Shown here piece by piece: positions 1-4,902 of a stretch of DNA of 9,648 nt. Every line of letters starts with the position of its first letter. Position 1 is the stretch's first letter. Where the stretch lies: contig VBHV01000627.1 of NCBI GenBank assembly GCA_005881995.1, forward strand, positions 1,214 through 10,861. The letters are read 5' to 3'. The stretch is from Chloroflexota bacterium. Lineage in GTDB: Bacteria; Chloroflexota; Ktedonobacteria; Ktedonobacterales; Ktedonobacteraceae. The notes under the pieces are model-generated. The model made no database searches and was not told the DNA's origin. It saw only the letters and a program-made list of their open reading frames with translations. Made by a program: the position numbers and the translations under genes.

Positions 1-20
1 AATAAAGCACCGTTTGTACA

Positions 21-50
21 ATGCGATGCAATAAAGTTTTTGCCCCTACA
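21..50 (+). repeat. Degenerate copy of the dispersed CCCCTAC palindromic element
   Basis: The stretch reads ATGCGATGCAATAAAG, then a T-run, then GCCCCTACA. It shares the ATGCGATG start and the CCCTACA end with the copy at 1948-1967, and the GCCCCTACA end with the copies inside the two downstream genes. It is the most diverged copy and lies in the 5' non-coding region of the PHP gene. Assignment to the family is inference from the shared ends. The rest of 1-90 shows no other clear signal. Confidence 0.4.
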
Positions 51-90
51 AAACTCTAACAAACTAGAAGGATGTCAACAGTAAGAAAAT

Positions 91-909
91 ATGGGTAGAA
101 GTAAACAGCACGAGACGATTGATATTACTCAGAACGCGAGCATGGGGACAGCGATGCTGAAGAAACGCCGCCAGATGACGATGCGCCAGGCGCATTTCTA
201 TGGGAAGTTAGGTAGGGCTGATCTGCATATGCATAGCGCCTATAGTGATGGGATCGGGACGATCGAGGAGATTTTACAGCATACGCAGCGCAATACAAAC
301 CTGGCGGTAATTGCGATTACCGATCATGATGTGATCGAGGGGTCGTTGCGCGCGCGCGATTTATGGGCAAGAGGTGAGTACCGGTTTGATTTTATTGTAG
401 GTGAGGAAATCAGCACCCGTGAGGGTCATCTCCTGGGGCTCTTCATCGAAAAACGTATTGCGCCAGGGTTGAGTATGGAGCGCAGCATCGACCTGATACA
501 TGAGCAGGGCGGGCTGGCCATCGTCGCGCATCCATTGAACCGCATCTTCCGCCATAGCTGCCAGCGCGAGGTACTTGATCGCATCTCTGCGACGAATGAT
601 GTGTGGCTTGACGGGATTGAGACGTGGAACGCGAGCTTCTGCGGCATTTATGCGAACCGCGTTGCTATGAGCGCCAATCGTGAGGTATACGGCTGGCCTG
701 AACTGGGCAATAGTGATGCACATACGCTGCGTGCGATTGGAAGTGGTTGTACGTGGTTTGAGGGCAGCAGCGCCCAGGATGTGCGGGCGGCGATAGAAAC
801 TGGGCGGAGCGCGCCCGGCGGAAGGCTCTGGCGTATGAATGATTACCTGCGATTGGCAAGTCATCGCATTAACAGACGCCGCGCACTGCGTCGTCAAAGC
901 GTTGCGTAG
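91..909 (+). CDS. PHP-domain metal-dependent phosphoesterase
   Basis: This 272-residue protein is probably cytosolic, with no signal peptide or membrane segment. PHP-domain proteins hydrolyse phosphoester bonds with a multinuclear metal centre; relatives include the nucleotide phosphatase/exoribonuclease group (YciV/RNase AM) and DNA polymerase-associated PHP domains. The metal-ligand motifs are all visible: DLHMHS with H46 and H48, D53, ITDHD with H79, GEEIS at 104-108 with E105/E106, H113, AHP with H147, and GNSDAH with D209 and H211. The domain runs from about residue 43 to 240, followed by a basic tail. The first 42 residues are polar and basic and not part of the fold. No good Shine-Dalgarno lies at normal distance from ATG 91 (an AGAAGGA is about 18 bases away), so a start at an internal Met (residues 18-31) is possible. 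The CDP-alcohol transferase gene starts 61 bases downstream. Substrate cannot be told from sequence. Confidence 0.9.
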   Translation: MGRSKQHETIDITQNASMGTAMLKKRRQMTMRQAHFYGKLGRADLHMHSAYSDGIGTIEEILQHTQRNTNLAVIAITDHDVIEGSLRARDLWARGEYRFDFIVGEEISTREGHLLGLFIEKRIAPGLSMERSIDLIHEQGGLAIVAHPLNRIFRHSCQREVLDRISATNDVWLDGIETWNASFCGIYANRVAMSANREVYGWPELGNSDAHTLRAIGSGCTWFEGSSAQDVRAAIETGRSAPGGRLWRMNDYLRLASHRINRRRALRRQSVA

Positions 910-954
910 CGCATACATATATATGAACCCCCCACTAGTCTAATGAGTAGAAAG

Positions 955-960
955 TATGAT
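955..960 (+). promoter_or_regulatory. Candidate -10 element before the CDP-alcohol transferase gene
   Basis: TATGAT lies 10 bases before ATG 971, in the short gap after the PHP gene. No convincing -35 box is seen at the right spacing. If used, transcription would begin almost at the start codon and give a nearly leaderless mRNA, which would fit the lack of a clear ribosome binding site. Co-transcription from the PHP gene is equally possible. Confidence 0.25.
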
Positions 961-970
961 ACAATAGGGC

Positions 971-1798
971 ATGGTTAGCAGACGCATACAGCGACGGGTC
1001 AAGCAGTTTGTCACATTGATAATGCGACCGCTGGCTCGACTCGGTATCACTCCGAATACCTTGACCGTATTGGGGTTGCTGCTCAGTATTGTGACGGCAG
1101 GAGTAATCGCTCAAGGGTTTTTGTTCGTTGGTGGCTTGCTGGTGTTGTTCGCTGGAATTTTTGACATGTTCGATGGGGCGTTGGCCCGCGCGCAGAATGC
1201 CGCCACGACTTTTGGCGCTTTCTTCGACTCGACGCTTGACCGCTATTCAGAAAGTATTATCCTATTCGGGTTGCTCTGGTATACCTTAAAAGCTACAACT
1301 TTGGAGAGCCTCTGGCCGTTTCCATATGAGCAATCCTGGATGATTAGCCTGATTTACATAGCTGTAGTCGGTTCATTGATGGTGAGTTATACAAAAGCGC
1401 GCGCCGAGGGATTGGGGTTAGAACTTAAAACCGGGCTGCTGGCTCGCCCAGAGCGTGTCGTTATACTGGCTATCGGACTAATCACCGGTACTGTTGTCTG
1501 GGCAATGCTGCTACTGGCAGTTTTTTCAAACGTAACTGCTGTAGAGCGTATCGTCCATATCTGGCGCGCCACGCGGCAAATGCAGGCTGTGGCATCGAGC
1601 CAGTCGAATTCGAGCAGTACTCATAATCGGCCTGAGCCGATTGAAACAAGCGAAGGGGATGAAACCTCTGCCAACGCCGGCGCGATAACTCGGGCCCCTA
1701 CGGCAGAGGAACAAGTTGAACAAATCGAACCTTCTATTCTTCCTGTGCATACCATTGTTCCGCCGTTCAGTGGAAGCGTACAACAGGAACCTCACTAG
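971..1798 (+). CDS. CDP-alcohol phosphatidyltransferase family protein (phospholipid synthase)
   Basis: This 275-residue integral membrane enzyme belongs to the family that transfers a phosphatidyl group from CDP-diacylglycerol (or a related CDP-lipid) to an alcohol. The catalytic signature D-x2-D-G-x2-A-R-x8-G-x3-D-x3-D is complete: D65, D68, G69, A72, R73, G82, D86, D90. Hydrophobic segments lie near residues 31-63, 93-108, 122-140 and 162-186. The segment SYTKARAEGLG (139-149) followed by ARPER (158-162) resembles phosphatidylinositol-phosphate and archaetidylinositol-phosphate synthases, so inositol-1-phosphate is a plausible but unproven acceptor. From about residue 204 the protein carries a polar Gln/Ser/Glu/Pro tail of about 70 residues that is not part of the enzyme fold. 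Residues 233-248 of this tail are encoded by a dispersed repeat also present in the downstream NYN gene. The ATG start has only a weak upstream TAGGG. Confidence 0.88.
   Translation: MVSRRIQRRVKQFVTLIMRPLARLGITPNTLTVLGLLLSIVTAGVIAQGFLFVGGLLVLFAGIFDMFDGALARAQNAATTFGAFFDSTLDRYSESIILFGLLWYTLKATTLESLWPFPYEQSWMISLIYIAVVGSLMVSYTKARAEGLGLELKTGLLARPERVVILAIGLITGTVVWAMLLLAVFSNVTAVERIVHIWRATRQMQAVASSQSNSSSTHNRPEPIETSEGDETSANAGAITRAPTAEEQVEQIEPSILPVHTIVPPFSGSVQQEPH
1665..1709 (+). repeat. Dispersed palindromic element inside the phosphatidyltransferase gene
   Basis: The element is bounded by perfect 8-base inverted ends, CCTCTGCC (1665-1672) and GGCAGAGG (1702-1709), and carries the core GCGATAACTCGGGCCCCTAC at 1682-1701. 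It is translated in frame as SANAGAITRAPTAEEQ. The copy at 2650-2697 in the NYN gene matches it over about 54 bases with roughly nine differences and is read in the same frame. Confidence 0.75.
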
Positions 1799-1947
1799 CC
1801 ATCCTGGCAACACAGTACGTGTTGGCTTCGCTCAGGCAGGATGCAACGAGATGTAATGAAAACGGCGTAGACAAGTAGATCAGGGCCGGACCGGGTCGTA
1901 GATACAGCGTAAAAAAGCCTGTCCGAGAAAAAGATACGGGTAAGGAT

Positions 1948-1967
1948 GCGATGAATTGTGTCCCTAC
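1948..1967 (+). repeat. Intergenic degenerate copy of the dispersed palindromic element
   Basis: GCGATGAATTGTGTCCCTAC matches the core GCGATAAATCGCGCCCCTAC at 16 of 20 positions and has the same orientation as the other copies. The sequence has drifted so that the palindrome is largely lost. Confidence 0.55.
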
Positions 1968-2103
1968 AGGTTCTACCCATTGACAACGCGGATCGGAAAG
2001 CGAATGCAATACGCGCCAGGTGCGCAATTCACATAGACGAGATTTGTCTGCTGCATTCTCCCGAACACCCGTTGTTTTAGAGTAAGACGATTGGCATATG
2101 GCG

Positions 2104-2109
2104 TATAAT
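2104..2109 (+). promoter_or_regulatory. Candidate -10 element for the NYN gene
   Basis: A consensus TATAAT lies 88 bases before the GTG start. No good -35 hexamer is visible at 16-18 bases upstream; TTGTTT at 2072-2077 is too far away. A start near 2116 would give a leader of about 80 bases. Confidence 0.4.
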
Positions 2110-2196
2110 AATAGCTTCGCCTACGCTCCGGTCCCTAGCTTCTAATGCATTCATGCGAATGCCAGGAAGTATCCCCTACTGAGACTGGAGATCTTA

Positions 2197-4506
2197 GTGA
2201 CAACACAACCTACTCAACCGGAGAATAACGACACTCAAGTGAGTGTCGTAGAGGAATCGTCCGCTTCGCAGTCAGACAGCCTGCAAGGAACGAATGGCGA
2301 ACCTTTTGAAAGCCAGCCTGCCAACGCACTTCGTGCTACTGCTTCGCAGTCAGACAGCCTGCAAGGAACGACTCCCGCAACTTCTGATGAAAAAGAAATT
2401 GCACCACCTACTCAAGAAACCGAGGCACCGCCTTCACAGACCCCGGAGGCTTACACGCCTGACATTGCGATACCTGAAATAACGGTAGAGGCGGCGGTTT
2501 CTGAAACGTTCATGCCGGAAGAATCTCTGCGCTCTTTTTCCTCTTATATTGAGGAATTTCGCCAGGCCGAGGAACGCCTGGGGGGGCCCGCGCAAGAATT
2601 CCAGCAGCCCCTCGCTGAACCTTTCTCTGCTCTGACTTCAGTGGAGAATTCTGCCAACGTGGGCTCGATAAATCAAGCCCCTACAGCAGAGGAACAAACT
2701 GAAGAAGGAGTGAAGGAGGAGGGAGCGGAGGGCGCGATAAATCGCGCCCCTACACAACAGGAAGAGGCAGAGAGTATTGCTCCCGCCAAACCGGCGGAAC
2801 GTCCTGTTTCGCCATTGCTGCGTCCTCCTACACGTATTCGTATGCCCAGGCATGGAGGTGGGCGACAGCGCGAGACGTTTACAGGGCAAAATGCCGCTCG
2901 CGCTGCTCAGGAGACACCGGCAGAGCAAGCCAACGCAGGTGTCGTGGAGCCGACAACGACAGAAGCCGTTCGATTCGACGAACCAGCGCCGGAAGCGGAT
3001 CAGACGGAGCAGCAAGAACAACCACGTCCGGCGCGCCGCTATCGTTTTGATCGACCTGCCCCTCAAACCTCACAAATACCAGCGGCGAGTATTACCCCGA
3101 CGAAAGCAGCGCCGGTTGCCGCTTCTCCCTCCTCCCCGGCGCGTATAGAGGAGACCTCGGCACCTATCCGTCCTGCCAACGATGCTGCCGCATCTGAGCC
3201 TGGTCGTTCGGACAACAAGGCAGTGGAACAGCAATCGGCCCGCCCTGCAGCCTCGACAGGCAGTTCTGCTGCAACAACCGAGAACGAGGGCCAGACAACC
3301 TCTGGCCAGACGCAGGATCGCCGCCGCCGTCATGGGCAAGAGCGACAACGCGCAAAGACGCAGCCCGCTGCTCCTGCTACTCCCGTCGTGGCCACCACTC
3401 CTGCGATTGAAGAAGCCGTGCCAGTTGCGGAACCAGTAGTTCCGGTTGGGTCTGAGACGCCGGTGGAAGACCTGCCGCCGCTGGAATACTCGGAGTTGCA
3501 GGCGGCCAGTTCGCGCCGCCGCCGCCGCCGACGCGCCAATGGAGCGACACCGTCACTTCCCGCAGCGTCAACGAAGCCAACAACGCCCGAGCAACCAGCT
3601 GCCGCGGGACCATCACCCGCCTCGCCTTTGGCGCCCGGCGCTCCAAGCACACCCGTGCGCGGTGTGGTCGTACCTACCCCGCCGTACACGATTCAGTCGG
3701 GCTTTACTGTTAGCCAGATGAATCAGGGGAACGATGTGAAAGGGCCATTCATGGGGCCGGAGCCGTCGCCTGCGCGCGGCAGCATCAGTTCGACTTCATC
3801 GCGGACGGTGCGCCCCATCCGCAACGGAAACGAGGCGCAGCGAACCCCCATCTACCCTGCGGCACGCACCGGTGAGCCTGTTGTCTCGCCAGGATCAATC
3901 AATCACCTCGCCAATGTAATTTCGCAGGCTATTCAAACGCAGAGCGACCGTATGATTGCCGAATTACGGCACGCCAACCAGGCGCCAACGAACATTTCGG
4001 TTGCGCTTCCGCCGTTCCCATCGACCGAGCGCGTAGGCGTCTTCGTGGACGTGGCCAATCTGCTCTACTCTGCGCGTACCCTGCGTATGACCATCGATTT
4101 TGGCAAACTGCTTGATTTCCTGCGCGGCAATCGCCGCCTTGTGCGGGCGCATGCTTACTGTCCCACCAGCCCGCAGCCCGGAGACGACCAGATGTTCTTG
4201 CAGGCGGTGAAAGGTCTGGGTTATCGTATCACTACCAAGAACTATAAAACCTTCGCCAGTGGCGCAAAAAAGGCGGATATGGACCTGGACCTCTGTATGG
4301 ATGTCGTGCGGCTCGTGGATGGCAAGGCCGTTGACTGCATTGTGCTGGTGAGCGGAGACAGCGACTTTATGCCGATGCTGGACTACTGCTCTGATCACGG
4401 CGTACGTGTCGAAGTAGCCGCTTTCGACGAGTCGATGTCCGCGACGCTGCGCCAGAGCTGCGACCTCTTTGTCAATCTCTCGATGCTCAATGAGATTCGC
4501 GTGTAG
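2197..4506 (+). CDS. NYN (LabA/PIN-like) domain protein with a long disordered Arg-rich N-terminal extension
   Basis: This 769-residue protein starts at GTG 2197, supported by TGGAG ending six bases upstream. The C-terminal part, about residues 613-769, is a NYN domain of the LabA/DUF88 type, a PIN-like fold of known or predicted metal-dependent ribonucleases. Visible acidic positions are VFVDVANL (D618, N621), KKADMDLDL (D694, D696, D698, then D702) and SGDSDF (D721, D723). Residues 1-600 are low-complexity Pro/Ala/Glu/Gln/Thr sequence with Arg clusters, including RRRRHGQERQR (about 375-385) and seven consecutive Arg at 440-446. This is likely an unstructured RNA- or partner-binding arm. The N-terminal third is built partly from repeats: an exact 31-base duplication (SASQSDSLQGT, then TASQSDSLQGT) and two in-frame copies of the dispersed palindromic element. 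The gene has its own candidate promoter and a strong terminator. The RNase role is inference; the substrate is unknown. Confidence 0.9.
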   Translation: MTTQPTQPENNDTQVSVVEESSASQSDSLQGTNGEPFESQPANALRATASQSDSLQGTTPATSDEKEIAPPTQETEAPPSQTPEAYTPDIAIPEITVEAAVSETFMPEESLRSFSSYIEEFRQAEERLGGPAQEFQQPLAEPFSALTSVENSANVGSINQAPTAEEQTEEGVKEEGAEGAINRAPTQQEEAESIAPAKPAERPVSPLLRPPTRIRMPRHGGGRQRETFTGQNAARAAQETPAEQANAGVVEPTTTEAVRFDEPAPEADQTEQQEQPRPARRYRFDRPAPQTSQIPAASITPTKAAPVAASPSSPARIEETSAPIRPANDAAASEPGRSDNKAVEQQSARPAASTGSSAATTENEGQTTSGQTQDRRRRHGQERQRAKTQPAAPATPVVATTPAIEEAVPVAEPVVPVGSETPVEDLPPLEYSELQAASSRRRRRRRANGATPSLPAASTKPTTPEQPAAAGPSPASPLAPGAPSTPVRGVVVPTPPYTIQSGFTVSQMNQGNDVKGPFMGPEPSPARGSISSTSSRTVRPIRNGNEAQRTPIYPAARTGEPVVSPGSINHLANVISQAIQTQSDRMIAELRHANQAPTNISVALPPFPSTERVGVFVDVANLLYSARTLRMTIDFGKLLDFLRGNRRLVRAHAYCPTSPQPGDDQMFLQAVKGLGYRITTKNYKTFASGAKKADMDLDLCMDVVRLVDGKAVDCIVLVSGDSDFMPMLDYCSDHGVRVEVAAFDESMSATLRQSCDLFVNLSMLNEIRV
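2228..2249 (+). promoter_or_regulatory. Stem-loop just inside the NYN coding region
   Basis: ACGACACTC (2228-2236) and GAGTGTCGT (2241-2249) form a perfect 9-base-pair stem with an AAGT loop, 31 bases after the GTG start. A hairpin at this position could affect translation initiation or mRNA stability. That role is inference; the pairing is directly visible. Confidence 0.4.
2263..2293 (+). repeat. 31-base direct repeat, copy 1
   Basis: This copy starts GCTTCGCAGTCAGACAGCCT and is identical over 31 bases to 2341-2371. The two copies are 78 bases apart (26 codons), so both are read as ASQSDSLQGT within the NYN protein. Confidence 0.9.
2341..2371 (+). repeat. 31-base direct repeat, copy 2
   Basis: Exact second copy of 2263-2293 in the same reading frame. 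The flanks are unrelated beyond the 31 bases, so the duplicated block has sharp ends. Complete nucleotide identity, including synonymous positions, points to a recent duplication or to a mobile repeat rather than protein-level selection alone. Confidence 0.9.
2650..2697 (+). repeat. Dispersed palindromic element, NYN copy 1
   Basis: TCTGCCAACG, then GGGCTCGATAAATCAAGCCC (2661-2680), then CTACAGCAGAGGAACAA. The core is a near-palindrome (GGGCT with AGCCC, plus GAT with ATC). It is translated as SANVGSINQAPTAEEQ, the counterpart of SANAGAITRAPTAEEQ in the phosphatidyltransferase. Confidence 0.8.
2730..2753 (+). repeat. Dispersed palindromic element, NYN copy 2 (cleanest core)
   Basis: GGGCGCGATAAATCGCGCCC at 2730-2749 has perfect 9-base inverted arms around an AA centre and is followed by the family's CTAC. 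It is read in frame as EGAINRAPT. It lacks the CTGCCAACG left flank and has a changed right flank (ACAACAGGAAGAG), so it appears to be a shorter or independently inserted copy. Confidence 0.8.
3162..3182 (+). repeat. 21-base repeat shared with the importer leader, coding copy
   Basis: The block starts ACCTATCCGTCCTGCCAACG and is identical over 21 bases to 4802-4822. Here it encodes part of PIRPAND in the disordered arm of the NYN protein. It contains CTGCCAACG, the left flank of the palindromic elements at 1665 and 2650. Confidence 0.75.
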
Positions 4507-4528
4507 GAGCTACTAACGCATAACCTCT

Positions 4529-4577
4529 AGAGAGGCTGCTTGTTCGTGCCGGCACGAACAAGCAGCCTCTCTTTTTT
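4529..4577 (+). terminator. Strong intrinsic terminator after the NYN gene
   Basis: A perfect inverted repeat has 22-base arms, 4529-4550 and 4551-4572, with no spacer (the tip will open as a small loop). The stem is GC-rich near the base (GAGGCTGC with GCAGCCTC), and six T follow at 4572-4577. It lies 22 bases after the TAG stop. The T-run is only on the plus-strand side, so it should end transcription rightward from the NYN gene. Confidence 0.93.
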
Positions 4578-4634
4578 GTGAGAATTCACCTCTTCCATAC
4601 GTATGTATGCATAACAGGAGATGTTTGCATTCGA

Positions 4635-4657
4635 GCTATTCCACTGTTCGGAATAGC
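4635..4657 (+). promoter_or_regulatory. Inverted repeat, possible operator of the importer operon
   Basis: GCTATTCC (4635-4642) and GGAATAGC (4650-4657) are perfect 8-base arms around a 7-base centre. The site sits directly upstream of the candidate promoter, a typical place for a dimeric regulator to bind. It has no T-run, so it is not a terminator. Operator function is inference. Confidence 0.4.
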
Positions 4658-4677
4658 GTTCCTGTTGGTGTTGTTCA

Positions 4678-4686
4678 TGATATACT
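4678..4686 (+). promoter_or_regulatory. Candidate extended -10 promoter for the BMP importer
   Basis: TGATATACT contains the extended -10 TG dinucleotide and a five-of-six match to TATAAT (4681-4686). A weak -35 (TTCCTG, 4659-4664) lies 16 bases upstream. Transcription from about 4693 would give a leader of roughly 210 bases before ATG 4903. Confidence 0.4.
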
Positions 4687-4801
4687 TGAGTTGAAGTTGA
4701 TTTCCTTTCGCCCTTTGCCCTGTCAGGTATTCTTCTATTTCGGGCGATTGCTGGATGACGCTCTACTGCTTAGCTTTCATGAGCTATTCATGTTCCTTGG
4801 T

Positions 4802-4822
4802 ACCTATCCGTCCTGCCAACGA
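4802..4822 (+). repeat. 21-base repeat shared with the NYN gene, intergenic copy
   Basis: Identical over 21 bases to 3162-3182 and weakly similar just beyond (CTGCATCT against CTGCCGCATCT). It is non-coding here, in the leader of the BMP lipoprotein gene. Confidence 0.75.
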
Positions 4823-4902
4823 GACTGCATCTCTACACTGTGTGTCAGGCAAGACGATAGGAGAAAGTGTATTTTCCAGGAGAGAAAAGAAAGGAAGCGT
4901 AC

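Larger units (their letters stand above)
1799..2196 (+). other. Intergenic region between the phosphatidyltransferase and NYN genes
   Basis: There is no credible gene here; minus-strand open frames lack supporting features. Just after the stop codon is a small hairpin, CAACAC (1808-1813) with GTGTTG (1819-1824), and a wider inverted pair CATCCTG (1800-1806) with CAGGATG (1837-1843). Neither is followed by a T-run, so no terminator is evident. The region also holds a degenerate dispersed repeat (1948-1967), a CCCCTAC at 2173-2179 and a -10-like TATAAT at 2104-2109. GCTTCGCTCAGGCAGGATGC at 1825-1844 loosely resembles the 31-base repeat in the NYN gene. Confidence 0.6.
4507..4902 (+). other. Intergenic region and leader of the BMP importer operon
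   Basis: After the terminator, about 325 bases precede the lipoprotein gene. The region contains a 10-base palindrome CATACGTATG (4596-4605), an 8-base-pair inverted repeat (4635-4657), a candidate extended -10 promoter (4678-4686) and one copy of a 21-base repeat (4802-4822). Overlapping open frames of about 100 codons have no ribosome site or recognisable composition and are probably not genes. No riboswitch class is recognised, though a leader of about 210 bases leaves room for one. Confidence 0.6.

Noticed and set aside
361..918. Minus-strand open frame of 185 codons opposite the PHP gene
   Set aside because: It overlaps a gene with complete PHP motifs, has no recognisable domain or ribosome site, and its composition is that of a shadow frame.
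1767..2027. Minus-strand frames in the 1799-2196 gap
   Set aside because: No ribosome site, no recognisable protein features, and overlap with repeat-derived sequence.
2263..2753. CRISPR-like array from the repeated blocks
   Set aside because: Repeats are few, of different families, unequally spaced, inside an open coding frame, and no cas gene is present.
4867..4902. GTG 4867 as start of the lipoprotein
   Set aside because: The added 12 residues would translate the AAGGAAG ribosome site and place charged residues before the signal peptide. ATG 4903 gives a standard lipoprotein signal.
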